DNA of 64,000 nucleotides from Sophora flavescens (GCA_030762895.1 CM061066.1:117088715-117152714); one strand, 5' to 3'; numbered from the stretch's first letter, positions 46,286 through 57,439 are shown. The notes: generated from the sequence alone by a model not told the origin. Program-made: numbers and translations.

Positions 46286-47312
46286 TGTGAGTGCCATTTC
46301 TTTGAGATCTGGAAAAGTTGTTGAGGCAGCCGCTGGAGAAGATGAAGAAACTGTTGAGGTAACTCCTGAGCCTTCTGTTATTGTTGAAGCTGAGAAAGTG
46401 TACATACCACCGATCCCTTTCCCACATAGAGTGCAGAAAAATAAGAAGATTGGTGGGGAAGACAAGGAGAGGGAAATTCTAGATGTGTTCAGAAGAGTGG
46501 CGGTGAACATTCCCCTTCTAGATGTGATCAAGCAGGTTCCTAAGTATGCTAAATTTCAGAAGGATTTATGCACCAACAAGAGAAGGTTGAAGGGTAATGA
46601 GAGAGTTAATTTGGGAAGAAATGTTTCAGCCCTTATTCAGTCTAAGCCCGCACCAAAAAGAATTATTATTTCAGTCCCCACTCAGGCACTACCACAGAAG
46701 TGCAAGGATCCGGGCACTTTTACTATTCCATGCACTATTGGGGACAGCAAATTTGAAAATTGCATGTTGGATTTGGGAGCCTCCATAAATGTCATGCCCA
46801 CCTCTGTTTTCAATAACCTTGATCTTGGTCCCTTGCAGTATACAGGTCTCACTATCCAGTTGGCCAACAGGACCAGTGCCCGCCCCATGGGAATGATAGA
46901 AGATGTGCTAGTACAAGTTGATGAGTTGTTTTTCCCTGCTGACTTCTACATCCTAGACATGGCCTGAGCGACACATTCAAGTAGATCACCAATCATCCTG
47001 GGCAGACCGTTCATGAAGACGGCAAAGACAAAAATTGATGTTGATGATGGGACCATGTCTATGGAGTTTGGTGACATTGTGGCAAAGTTTAACATCTTTG
47101 ATGCTATGAAACATCCCCTGGAGGAGCACTCTGTTTTCCAAATAGAGTTGCTTTCTGACATTATTGATGACACCCATGAGGACCTTGTTTCTGATTTTCC
47201 ATTTATTTCTGGCTTTGATGATATATATTCATGTACTAACTGTACTGACACTAACCCGTGTCTTTGTTTGTCTTTGAGTTTCTTGATTCAACTTTGCGGG
47301 GTGATAGTGTGA
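46257..47312 (+). pseudogene. Aspartic protease region of the gypsy element
   Basis: The frame 46257-46967 leads into a retropepsin-like domain with MLDLGASINVMP near 46764 (the DLGA form of DSGA, usual in Athila elements). It is stopped by TGA at 46967. In the same frame RSPIILGRPF continues (near 46985), the typical protease tail. The frame 47013-47312 is that continuation. A further frame change leads into pol. Confidence 0.75.
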
Positions 47313-50077
47313 GTGAAGTCATGCTTCTGCTAGAAGTTCTTGACATCATGGCTGCTCCAATTATACCATCCATTGAGCAGCCACCCTCCTTAGAGCTCAA
47401 GCCACTTCCTGGGAACCTGAAGTATGCTTACTTGGAGACGAATGAAAAACTCCCAGTTATTATTTCCTCCAGTCTTGACTCTGACCAAGAAGCTAAGCTT
47501 TTAGAGGTTCTGAAGAAGCACAAGAAAGCAATTGGGTGGACCTTGGCTGACATCCCAGGAATTAGTCCCTCCAGATGTATGCATAGAATTCTGTTGGAGG
47601 ATGGGGCTAAACTAGTTAGGCAGGCCCAAAGGCGGCTCAATCCATTGATTCTGGATGTTGTGAAGAAAGAGGTGACTAAACTTCTGCAGGCGGGTATCAT
47701 ATACCCCATCTCTGATAGTACTTGGGTAAGTCCAGTGCAAGTTGTACCCAAGAAGTCCGGCCTCACAATAGTAAGAAATGATTATAATGAGCTTGTACCC
47801 ACTAGAGTCCAGAATAGCTGGCGAGTCTGTATAGATTATAGGAAGTTGAACCAGGCCAACAGAAAGGATCACTTTCCTTTGCCGTTCATCGATCAGATGC
47901 TGGAACGACTGGCTGGTAAATCTCATTACTGTTTTCTTGATGGCTTTTCCGGTTACTTCCAGATCCATATTGCCCCAGAGGATCAGGAAAAGACCACTTT
48001 CACGTGCCCCTTCGGCACGTTTGCCTACAGGAGGATGTCATTTGACCTTTGTAATGCTCCTGGCACTTTCCAAAGATGCATGCTTAGCATTTTTACTGAA
48101 TTTATTGAAAATTGCATGGAAGTGTTCATGGATGACTTCACTGTATATGGTTCCTCATTTGATGCATGTTTGCATAGTCTGAGTTTGGTTCTAGAAAGAT
48201 GCATTGAGACTGATCTGGTTTTGAACTATGAAAAGTGTCACTTTATGGTAGAACAAGGGATTGTTTTGGGTCATGTTATTTCTAAAGAGGGTATTTCAGT
48301 AGATCCTGCAAAAATTGATGTGATTTCTACATTGCCTTATCCATCTTGCGTTCGCCAGATCCGTTCTTTTCTTAGCCATGCAGGTTTCTACAGGCGCTTC
48401 ATTAAGGACTTCAGCAAGATAGCTCTGCTTTTGTCAAACTTGCTGAAGAATGATGCCATGTTCCATTTTGATGACAACTGCAAGAAGGCATTTGACTACC
48501 TGAAAAGAGCATTGACCTCTACCCCCATCATCCAGCCCCCTGACTGGACCCTCCCTTTTGAACTCATGTGTGACGCTTCTAATTATGCCGTGGGAGCGGT
48601 TCTGGCACAAAGGGTGGGCAAGGCTGCCCATGTCATTCGTTATGCTTCTAGGACGTTAGATGTTGCACAATCTAATTACACCACCACTGAGAAGGAACTT
48701 CTAGCTGTTGTATTTGCTCTTGATAAATTTAGGTCATATTTGCTAGGTTCCAAGGTTATTGTTTTTACTGACCATGCAGCTCTGAAGTACCTACTGAGAA
48801 AACCAGAAGCGAAGCCAAGATTGATTCGGTGGATGTTGTTGCTCCAAGAATTTAATGTGGAGATAAAAGACAAGAGTGGAGCTGAAAATTTAGTAGCTAA
48901 TCACTTGAGCCGAATAGCAAGGGATGAGGATCCTTCTCCCATCCAGGATGATTTTCCTGATGAGCGGCTTCTACATCTGCATGGGGTAACGCCCTGGGTT
49001 GCTGACATTGTTAACTTTCTTGTTGCTGGTGTTTTTCCTGCATGTACAAGTAGATCCAAGATCCACAAACTCAAGAGTGATTGCAAGTACTATGTGTGGG
49101 ATGATCCGTACCTTTGGAAGTTTTGCAGTGATCAGGTTATTCGGAGGTGTGTCCCCGATTATGAGACAGAGTCCATCTTGCACTTTTCTCATGCCTCTCA
49201 AGTAGGGGGACACTTTGGACCACAGAGGACGGCAAGAAAAGTCCTAGATTCTGGGTTCTACTGGCCCACAATTTTTAGAGATGCCTATGAGGTCTACCGG
49301 AATTGTAAGGAGTGTCAAACAGCAGGCCCTGCCATCACTCGTATGAGTGAAATGCCTCAGCAGCCCATGCTTTTTTGTGAGGTTTTTGATGTGTGGGGAA
49401 TTGATTTTATGGATCCCTTCCCTGCATCTTTTGGTTTTCTATATATTCTTTTGGCTGTTGACTATGTTTCAAAGTGGGTGGAAGCTATCCCCACTAGGAC
49501 TAACGATGCTAAAGTTGTTTCAAAATTTGTTAGGTTCAATATTTTTTGCAGGTTTGGCATACCTCGGGCTATCATCAGTGACCAGGGCACTCACTTCTGC
49601 AACCGCACCATGGAAGCTCTACTCCGGAAGTATGGAGTTGGGCATAGAGTCTCTACTGCTTACCATCCACAAACCAATGGCCAGGCTGAGATATCAAACA
49701 GGGAGATCAAGCAGATCTTAGAGAAAATGGTGCAGTCGAATATGAAGGACTGGAGCCGCCGTCTGGAAGACGCACTGTGGGCTCAGAGGACCGCTTTCAA
49801 GACACCAATAGGGATGTCCCCCTTTCGGCTTGTATTTGGTAAGGCATGTCACCTCCCGGTGGAAGTTGAGCATCGTGCATATTGGGCAGTCAAGTGCTGT
49901 AACTTGGAAATGAAGAAAGCTGGTATTGAAAGGAAACTCCAGTTGCAGCAGCTTGAGGAGCTTAGGCTAGAAGCCTATGAAAGCTCCCGGATTTATAAAG
50001 AGAAAATAAAATATTTTCATGATAGGATGATTGCTAGAAAAAAAAATTTATGTGGGCCAACAGGTCTTACAGTTTAA
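47258..50077 (+). CDS. Pol of the gypsy element: reverse transcriptase, RNase H, integrase
   Basis: 939 aa with few visible defects. Reverse transcriptase: WRVCIDYRKLN near residue 187, FLDGFSGYFQI near 226 and VFMDDFTVYG near 288 (FMDD where many gypsy elements have YVDD). RNase H: MCDASNYAVGAVLAQR near 436 and FTDHAALKYLL near 503. Integrase: HFSHASQVGGHFG and CKECQTAG (zinc-binding), WGIDFMDPFP near 713, IISDQGTHF near 772 and YHPQTNGQAE, covering the DDE site. The frame ends early in an A-run near 50040; the integrase C-terminus continues in the next frame (50031-50309). The protein starts within the protease-pol junction rather than at a defined ATG. Confidence 0.9.
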   Translation: MSLFVFEFLDSTLRGDSVSEVMLLLEVLDIMAAPIIPSIEQPPSLELKPLPGNLKYAYLETNEKLPVIISSSLDSDQEAKLLEVLKKHKKAIGWTLADIPGISPSRCMHRILLEDGAKLVRQAQRRLNPLILDVVKKEVTKLLQAGIIYPISDSTWVSPVQVVPKKSGLTIVRNDYNELVPTRVQNSWRVCIDYRKLNQANRKDHFPLPFIDQMLERLAGKSHYCFLDGFSGYFQIHIAPEDQEKTTFTCPFGTFAYRRMSFDLCNAPGTFQRCMLSIFTEFIENCMEVFMDDFTVYGSSFDACLHSLSLVLERCIETDLVLNYEKCHFMVEQGIVLGHVISKEGISVDPAKIDVISTLPYPSCVRQIRSFLSHAGFYRRFIKDFSKIALLLSNLLKNDAMFHFDDNCKKAFDYLKRALTSTPIIQPPDWTLPFELMCDASNYAVGAVLAQRVGKAAHVIRYASRTLDVAQSNYTTTEKELLAVVFALDKFRSYLLGSKVIVFTDHAALKYLLRKPEAKPRLIRWMLLLQEFNVEIKDKSGAENLVANHLSRIARDEDPSPIQDDFPDERLLHLHGVTPWVADIVNFLVAGVFPACTSRSKIHKLKSDCKYYVWDDPYLWKFCSDQVIRRCVPDYETESILHFSHASQVGGHFGPQRTARKVLDSGFYWPTIFRDAYEVYRNCKECQTAGPAITRMSEMPQQPMLFCEVFDVWGIDFMDPFPASFGFLYILLAVDYVSKWVEAIPTRTNDAKVVSKFVRFNIFCRFGIPRAIISDQGTHFCNRTMEALLRKYGVGHRVSTAYHPQTNGQAEISNREIKQILEKMVQSNMKDWSRRLEDALWAQRTAFKTPIGMSPFRLVFGKACHLPVEVEHRAYWAVKCCNLEMKKAGIERKLQLQQLEELRLEAYESSRIYKEKIKYFHDRMIARKKNLCGPTGLTV

Positions 50078-50309
50078 CTACCGCCTGAAATTGATGGCTG
50101 GGAAACTTAGGTCCAAGTGGATTGGACCATTTGTTGTTACTAATGTTTTTCATTATGGTGCAGTAGAGATTAAAGATGCAGGTAGCAACAAGTCCTTCAA
50201 GGTTAACGGGCAGAGGCTGAAACCATTCCATGGTGTGGCTGCTGGTGTTCCTGACGATGCTATTGTTGAGGAGCTCTCCTTGGAAGCTCCCACCTACACT
50301 GCCACTTGA
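50031..50309 (+). pseudogene. Integrase C-terminus of the gypsy element, out of frame
   Basis: 92 aa with KLRSKWIGPFVV and KVNGQRLKPFHG, the SH3-like C-terminal domain of gypsy integrases. It overlaps the end of the main pol frame. The change of frame lies in a nine-A run near 50040. Confidence 0.85.
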
Positions 50310-51781
50310 TCAGGGAGCACCATTTCCTTTCCCTCACTCTGATTTTATAGTTATGTTGTTTCATTGGGGACAATGTATGTTTTAAGTGTGGGGGAGGGAA
50401 CTAATTGTAGTTTTGTTTTGTGTCTCGTTTTGTTTTTCTTTTAGCTCTTGAATAAACTGTGTGAGTCTTTGGTCGGTGAGCTTGCTTGGTTTTGATTGAT
50501 TTTGCACAGATTGATTGCATGATTTTGCATGATTTATGTGATGATTCCCCCTAGGTTGAAAAAAATTTTTGTTTTTGAAAAGTGATCCCCGTGTGATTGA
50601 AAACTAAACTTTGAGATATTTTGTTGTGATGGCATGATTTATGATAAGTTTGGGGTGAAGGGAAGCACACACTAGGGATAGAATCTCGGTCAAACAATTT
50701 GCAAAAAATGTCCAGGTGAGGATTTGAGCCTCCAACATGTTTTTGACTGTGAGAATCACTTTTGGATTGCACTTTCCCGAATTTGCTTGAATCTCTTCTT
50801 GGTTTGCATGTTTATGTGTTTGCTTCAAATGATTTAGGCATTTTCTTTGTAAATAACCACTTGGCCTAAAAAGAACCAATTCCTAATGCATGTTCCTTAG
50901 TTAGCCCCATTGAGCCTAATTAGCCTATTGTTTCTCGTTGACCTTATGTTATAAGCTAAAATCTGGAAAACCATGTTAACCCGATCTTAGGATTAGGAGA
51001 GCATGGAATCTTAACAAGAGAATGGTTGCAAGAAACTAAGTTTGGGGTGGCTACAAGGTATAATGTGTTGTCTGGGATTGAGAAAAAAAAATATAATAAA
51101 AAGGTTGGAGCCAAAGGCCAAAAAAAGAAAAAAAAAAGAGAAAAAAAGAAAAGTGTAAAAATGATAAAAATAAAAGTATTAGAAGAAATGGCTGTAGTCA
51201 CCCAAAGCATAAAGAAAAATGGAAAAAGGAACTTAAGTGGAATTTCAATGTTTTGAAAAGTTTCATGCTCTCTTAGTTCCTAGGGACTTAAGCCCAGTAC
51301 CTTTGTATATCCTACCCTTAGCCAGGCCCCATTACAACCATAAAAGACCTTTTGATGTTGCATGCATGTTTTCTGTGGGAACCATTTTGAGATGAAAATC
51401 AAATTCATGGGAAGTGTTCTTAAAAGTGAATTGAGTGAAATGTTGTTAGCCTGACAAACTGAGCGATTGAGTGAAACACTAAATGTCCTTGTGAGGAAGG
51501 CAGTTGTTTGAATTTGGTGATCTCCCTCTTGTGTGTAACTTGGATCCCTTGCTTAGATTAATGATTGTTTGAATGATGAAATTCTCAACTGTTCAGAATA
51601 AAGGATTGTGGGGATTGCTTTGTTTGGAAGGGGGGAACAGTATGAAGAAAACTGTTTTGATGAAATGGCTTGAAATTTGTGCAAAGTTGATTGAATCCTT
51701 AAGCTTGCCATGTCTTGAGTCTTTTTGATTTTTGAGTTGTAGTTTGCTTGGGGACAGGCAAAGTTTAAGTTTTGGATATTT
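50310..51781 (+). other. Non-coding 3' internal region of the gypsy element
   Basis: 1.5 kb between the end of pol and the 3' LTR without an ORF with a recognisable domain. A purine tract GTGTGGGGGAGGGA lies near 50383, far from the LTR, so it is an extra tract. An env-like ORF, which some Athila elements have here, is absent. Confidence 0.6.
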
Positions 51782-52019
51782 TGATAAGCCTCTGGCTCAT
51801 CTAGTTTTATGGCTAGTATGACCAGGGTTTTGTGCTAATTATATTTCGTTTTCGCCCAAATTAGATTAGATTGTCCTCAAGCAAGGTTTTGAGTCTCTAA
51901 AGTAGTTTTAGGTTAATTTAGCCAGTTTTGAGTCAATTAAAGGACTTATGGCTATTTTATTGTTTTCAGGTTAACTTATGAGTTAAGGGAATAAAGAAAC
52001 AGGGAAATTTCAATCCTGG

Positions 52020-52345
52020 AGGTGTTCGCCTCGCGAGAGTCTTCTCGCCACGCGAACCTGAAAGCCAGCTGAACTGCAAAATGTCATCCTATCTGGTTCG
52101 CCCCACGAACAACACCTCGCCTCGCGACCCTGATGGCTGACTGTTCCAGAAAAATGCAAGATTTCTGTGTCGCCTCGCGAATCCATCTCTTCGCCACGCG
52201 AGCCTGGAAGTCAGAAAGCGTCACGGTTAGACTCTTCAATTCCTCGCCACGCGAGCAGTATTTCGCACCGCGAGAAGACTAAACGTTGCAAACTCTTCAT
52301 AATATTCGCCTCGCGAGGGAGGGTTCGCCTCGCGAGTAGGCGTAG
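52020..52345. repeat. TCGCCnCGCGA motif cluster in the 3' LTR
   Basis: Same cluster as in the 5' LTR. Several CG/TG differences between the two LTRs fall at these cytosines. Confidence 0.85.
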
Positions 52346-52465
52346 TTCCTGAAGAATATAAATGGCTGTTCTGGGCAGATTAGAAGAACAACTTTTGATT
52401 CTCCATTGTTTTTACATATTTTCTGGGTGTATTTCGTTTTTACGGAGAACTAATTTTCTTGGATT

Positions 52466-53390
52466 AGTCTACTGTAATTGATTTCCACAACACTTGAGGT
52501 TTTGTAATTCCTGTTTTGTATGCTTTTCCCTTTTCAATACTATGCTATATATTTCTGTTTGTTTAATTCAGGAGTGTATAGTGTTGTGTTGATTTATTCG
52601 GTGATGTTATGTTCCTATATTGAATCGCGTTTGTTTAATTCGCGTGTGTTCGTTCATGTTCGTTTAGTTCATGAGGGCTTAACCCCGTTTGTTTAATTCG
52701 GGAATAGGAACATATATCTCGTAGTAGCGATTTCGTTTGTTAATTGTTGCTACAACCGAAAGGGGATTAAAATCTGCTTAGGGCTTGGAATTTACATGAA
52801 CCGATGATAGTTGGGAAATCGAGAACAGTAGATTAATCGTCTTTAGCTTATTTGACAATCCTTTAAACTGCCTTGTTTTTATTGCTCTGTTATTGCTTTG
52901 TTTTCTTATTTGCTTTGTTTTCTTATTTGACAATCCTTTAGTCTACTGTAATTGATTTCCACAACACTTGAGGTTTTGTAATTCCTGTTTTGTATGCTTT
53001 TCCCTTTTCAATACTATGCTATATATTTCTGTTTGTTTAATTCAGGAGTGTATAGTGTTGTGTTGATTTATTCGGTGATGTTATGTTCCTATATTGAATC
53101 GCGTTTGTTTAATTCGCGTGTGTTCGTTCATGTTCGTTTAGTTCATGAGGGCTTAACCCCGTTTGTTTAATTCGGGAATATGAACATATATCTCGTAGTA
53201 GCGATTTCGTTTGTTAATTGTTGCTACAACCGAAAGGGGATTAAAATCTGCTTAGGGCTTGGAATTTACATGAACCGATGATAGTTGGGAAATCGAGAAC
53301 AGTAGATTAATCGTCTTTAGCTTATTTGACAATCCTTTAAACTGCCTTGTTTTTATTGCTCTGTTATTGCTTTGTTTTCTTATTTGCATT
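52466..53390. repeat. Tandem duplication inside the 3' LTR
   Basis: AGTCTACTGTAATTGATTTCC begins at 52466 and 52940, and the sequence repeats almost exactly to TTCTTATTTG. The 5' LTR has one copy only, so the duplication arose after insertion (or by unequal recombination). Confidence 0.9.
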
Positions 53391-53400
53391 CAAATCCAAC

Positions 53401-53431
<31 letters not shown>

Positions 53432-53567
53432 AAAACAAAAAAATGATTTTTGTGGTAAATAACAAGTTAAGAGTACTTGTGAGACGATATCCGAGTTGTC
53501 GCTTCCTAAACTACAGTTTTATAAACCGCTCGCTTTTTTGCGCGTGTGCGACAGCGCGACCATATAC

Positions 53568-53828
53568 AAATAAATTAAAATAAAAAAAGTATTAGGGAAA
53601 AAAGCTATTAGAAAAAAATTTAAAAAATTAAGGAAAACGTAAAAAAAAAATTAAAATGAAAAAAGTTTAAAAAAATTAATAAAAAAAGTAAAAAAGATTA
53701 AAAAAAGGTACAAAACAATTAATTTTTTTAAAAAAAAAAGTAAAAATAACTTTTTTTAAAAAAAAAAAAGTCAAAAAATCCTGTCACTGACACGTGGATG
53801 TACAATAAAAATATATCTCCACCTTTTA
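53568..53828. other. A-rich Helitron remainder right of the gypsy element
   Basis: Very A/T-rich, with repeated (A)nGTAAAA-like units (53585-53780). No coding content. Confidence 0.5.
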
Positions 53829-54028
53829 TATTAGTATAGATGAGCAATTTTAATTCATCCGTTAAGTTAGGTAGTTAACATCAATTAAGACTGCTATGGA
53901 TGAGAAGTGGGGTTGGTTTGGATTTTGGGAAAGAAAGTGTGTTAACAACTTATCGTTGTTGCTTTCTCTGTTTCCTACTTTTATTACTTGGAAGTTGAAG
54001 AGCGGTATCATTCTAATTTCCTAGACTG

Positions 54029-54759
54029 CAGGGCCGGAGCTTCGAAATTTATATAAAGGAGGCCAAAATTAAATATGCATAACATAAAATAAAAAAATAT
54101 AAAAATTATAAAATAAATTATATAAAACAAATTTGATATATAATTATCAATTAGATTTAGTTCATATATATTGATAGTATAAAGTTTTTTTACCCTGTCA
54201 ATCAATCAAAAATTGACACACCATTACAAATCTTTGATTCTTATCCCAACCATCTTAAAAGTTATCAATTTTATGATTTCTGATTGCATGTAAAAAAATT
54301 TACACTGATAATATATAGAAATTAAAGTCTTATCAATTTAATATAATATAAATCATTCAAACTAGCTGAAACAACTAGTCAACTTATATTATTATTGTAA
54401 ACATATTATTGCTAAAATAAATAAACTAAAAAATTTTCAATATATTATTCAAATAAAAATTTCAAACAACTGCATCATTCAAATGATAATAAATAAAGGC
54501 CAAATCATGCATAAGTAAAGTACAAATAAATAACCCACGTCCAATTTAATATAAGGAGGAATAAGCCTTGATACGGGTAAAACGGTAAAAGGCGAAAATA
54601 TAGTTTTTCCCCCTATTGTCTATTTCTATTAATTGGAACTTGTGTTAGGACTCTTTGGATAGTTGGACTTCCAACTTCAGTCTTAAACAGAAAATCTATA
54701 GGCATCAAAACAAAAGTATGAAAACTTGGGGAGGCCATGGGGTATATAGGCCTCCCCTG
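54029..54759. mobile_element. hAT-like element, 731 bp, nested in the Mutator-like element
   Basis: CTAGACTG (54021-54028) and CTAGACGG (54760-54767) form an 8-bp duplication with one mismatch. The left end begins CAGGGCCGGAG and the right end complement CAGGGGAGGCC. 'GGAGGCC' blocks are present at both ends. No transposase. Confidence 0.6.
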
Positions 54760-54985
54760 CTAGACGGGTGAAGGCATTTATTTGTCTATCAGCCTGTCAC
54801 CCCTTAGTTTCTATAATTTTAGATCATGGGTGAAGCTCTTTGTTAACTAATTGGATATTAGCTTCACAGATGAATGAAAATTGGATTGGATATTTTTAAA
54901 ATATGTGGATTAAAATTGAACGAAAAAAAATGGGAATCAAAATCGGTCGAACACTAAAATAAGGGATCAAAAGTATAACTAAGTC

Positions 54986-55625
54986 ATTATCTTTTATATG
55001 CTTTTAAATAGATATGATAAGAATCGAGTATTTTTTATAATATAAAAAATTATGATTATTGATTATATAATTTTTTTAACACTAGTAATATGTGTTAATT
55101 AAATCCAAAAAGTAAATATAAAGATAAGACTATCTCGTTGATTACCACACGCACAAGATGGGATGTATACAGGGAGAGCAAGTAATTTATTGTGAGATGT
55201 GAAAAAAAGAACTTGGTCATTAATTGAATTATTTGGATTAATTCTATGTTCAGGAGGATGGAATGGTGTGGTTAATAATAAAGTGGAATAATTCAAAAGT
55301 AGTAACTCATTGTTAAGGAGCTTATTAAGTAATGGAGTGTGATGTTTAGGATGGTAACTTAAATCACTTCATCCCACCCAAACCTTCCAATTTTTATATC
55401 CTCCAAATTGGGGGTTTGGGATTTTCTCAATTCCTTCATTAAACTTCTCAAACAATTGAGTGATAAACTTTTATCTCTCCACTCTACTTTATTATTAATC
55501 ACTCCATTATTAATCACCTCACTTCATCTCCTTAAAAACTCTCCCGATATAGCCTACAAGTTACTTAATGATATCGTGATTACCTAAAAAAAAAGTCATA
55601 TGACTTTATATTTTGAGTCATAAAG
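54986..55625. other. AT-rich intergenic region
   Basis: No supported gene. Near 55320-55520 several imperfect copies of ATTAATCACTCCATTATT-type sequence occur. Confidence 0.3.
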
Positions 55626-55635
55626 CCAAGTTAAT

Positions 55636-56040
55636 TATTCAAATCGATGCTTATGAGGTCGGATTTGGGGCATTCTTCTCCAAATTCATCACAATTCAAA
55701 TACTAAACCTATTAGTTTTCATTTAGGCATTTGGATCAAAGGAGATTTTATCTATAGTATTATGTACGGCAAAATTTCAAGATGATTTGATAAGCAAAAG
55801 TCTTTTTGGTTGAGAATTGACTACAAAGATACAAAAGATGTTTTGGAAAAAGATTTCAGATCTTTTTTGAAAACAGGTTTTCGCTGGATGGCAAAGCTTG
55901 TTAAGTTACTTTGATTTTGAAATGGAGTTTTTGAAAGGAGAAAACTATTTTATTCCTAATTTTTTAACAAGAGAATTCTTACTGGGGTTGAGATCATGAG
56001 CACCGATAAACCAAAGGCCCAAGAGGCCCCCTCCTTAAAT
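55636..56040 (+). pseudogene. Endogenous pararetrovirus-like RNase H relic (Caulimoviridae-type)
   Basis: One plus-strand frame from about 55638 with three in-frame stops reads as a decayed RNase H of the caulimovirid polyprotein: a start IDAYEVGFGAFFSK, KEILSIVLCTAKFQDDL, FAGWQSLLSYFDFEMEFL and an end NFLTREFL. The spacing and order agree with that family's RNase H as I know it. Upstream reverse transcriptase sequence is not readable. It is an old, inactive integrated copy. A gypsy RNase H is the main alternative. Confidence 0.6.
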
Positions 56041-56436
56041 AAGTGTGACAATTAACCCTTGATACCTTTGCACTCCAAATATCCAAAATAACCCAAATAT
56101 TCTCGGATAATAAAGCCCAAACACAAGGCCAAAAACCAGTAATTGTCACCAATAAATTTACCTCACTAATCAAAGACAACTTTCCTGCAGTTTTTTCTAC
56201 CAAGCTTTTAATGGGACCAGCTAAATTCTAATTAATGGATTAAAGAATAATTACTAAAAGGAGCTCATTTCGGAACTAGAATTAAGATCTCCCGATGATC
56301 TAAGGAAGTTCTTTCTCAAATAATTCCAAAAAGATTCGAGGGGATCCCTAACAATTTCTCAAATAATTCTAAAAGGATTCGAGTGGATCCCTAACCCTAA
56401 ACTTTAAAATTCTATCAATTTGTCTTGAATAATATA

Positions 56437-57430
56437 GACTTAATTGTACTTTTGGTCTCCCTATTTTAGTGTTTGGGTAATTTTGGTCCTCCAATTTTTT
56501 TTCGCTCGATTTTGGTCCATACATTTTTAAAATGGACAATTTTGGTCCAATTGTTAACTTGTCATCCAATTACTAACAGAGTGCTGACGCGGCAAGTGCT
56601 GAGATGAATTTTTATTAATTAACTTAACTTAAATTTTAGATAAACTGAAGTTAGGGTTCTGCTGCCAAAAGATAAAGCAAGGCTATCTAACATCCATAGC
56701 CTCTCCCCATGGCAGCCAACAATCGCAAGCAGCAAGAGACCAAGACTAGGGACACCAATGCAGAATGCATATCAGTAAAATAGCACCATAACAACAAATA
56801 TGATAACAGCTCCTAACAATTTCATTTGCCATGTTCCTTAACTTGTGCTCTTCACATTAATAGCACTATCCATGATTTGCATTTTATCAGTCAAGTAACT
56901 TGATAGTATACGTGTGGATCCCTGCAACATGATTGAATACATAGGCCAAGTTTTTTGGCTTTTTATCTATTTTGAATACAGTCTTCTTCTTCTTCGCAAC
57001 TTCAACGGGGTGATGATGAACTTCTATCGCATGATTCAACCACCCCCCACCCCCACCCCCACCCCCCGCGCCCATGAAATGTTGTGTCTTGGATTGGGAC
57101 ATACCCAGCTTTGAATGGATGTAGAGATTTGTTGAATAAAACTTTCCCTCTTCCAATATGATTCTTCGAGTAACCCTACCTTTTCCTTTTTCATTTTTTA
57201 TTTGTTTATTTCTTTTAGTTATTTTGTTGTTTTCTTTATATTCAAATTATAATAAAAATCCATATCAGCACTTGCCACTTCAGCACTCCGTTAGTAATTG
57301 GATGGCAAGTTAATAGTTGGACCAAAATTGCTCATTTTAAAAATGTGTGGACCAAAATCGAGCGAAAAAAAATTGGGGGACCAAAATTGCCCAAACACTA
57401 AAATAGAGGGACCAAAAGTGCAATTAAGCC
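56437..57430. mobile_element. Mutator-like non-autonomous element, 994 bp
   Basis: AATAATATA (56428-56436) and AATAATATA (57431-57439) are an exact 9-bp duplication. The ends GACTTAATTGTACTTTTGG and GGCTTAATTGCACTTTTGG (complement) continue as inverted repeats for about 190 bp. The interior has no transposase. A minus-strand frame of 89 aa (56887-57156) contains a Gly run and KKKKTVFKIDKKPKNLAYVF, perhaps a piece of a captured gene, not recognised. Confidence 0.85.
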
Positions 57431-57439
57431 AATAATATA

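Larger units (their letters stand above)
43505..53562 (+). mobile_element. Ty3/gypsy element, Athila-like, nearly complete
   Basis: Exact TATAC target duplication (43500-43504 and 53563-53567). LTRs of 1278 bp (43505-44782) and 1781 bp (51782-53562) open with TGAT(C/A)AGCCTCTGG. Internal order is gag, protease, reverse transcriptase, RNase H, integrase, as in gypsy elements. A DLGAS protease motif, a TGGCGCCGTTGCCGGGG primer-binding site and a 1.5-kb non-coding region after pol fit the Athila group, without a visible env-like ORF. It lies inside the Helitron. Confidence 0.9.
51782..53562 (+). repeat. 3' LTR of the gypsy element, enlarged
   Basis: 1781 bp against 1278 bp for the 5' LTR. The main difference is a second copy of about 474 bp (52466-52939 repeated at 52940-53390). 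A C20+ run (53400-53421) and an extra GCGCGACCA at the very end also differ. Several dozen single-base differences are seen. Confidence 0.85.
42009..53829 (-). mobile_element. Helitron, minus strand, split by a gypsy element
   Basis: On the minus strand the 5' end is TCTATACTAATATAAAAGG (53829 downwards), preceded by A, and the 3' end has a hairpin (ACCCGTGCATCGTACGGGT, 42021-42039) followed by TAAG, close to the usual CTRR, then T. Insertion between A and T with no duplication fits Helitrons. Homology of the flanks to the Mutator-like element confirms the boundaries. No Rep/helicase was found. The gypsy element accounts for most of the length, so about 1.8 kb is Helitron sequence. Confidence 0.7.
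41915..54985. mobile_element. Mutator-like element, interrupted by a Helitron and a hAT element
   Basis: The left end (GGCTTAATTGCACTTTTG, 41915-42008) and the right end (complement GACTTAGTTATACTTTTG, 54890-54985) are inverted repeats of the same type as those of the complete element at 56437-57430. ATTATCGTT (41906-41914) and ATTATCTTT (54986-54994) form a 9-bp duplication with one mismatch. Sequence broken off at 42008 resumes at 53830 as in the intact relative. Without the insertions the element would be about 0.5 kb. Confidence 0.75.
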
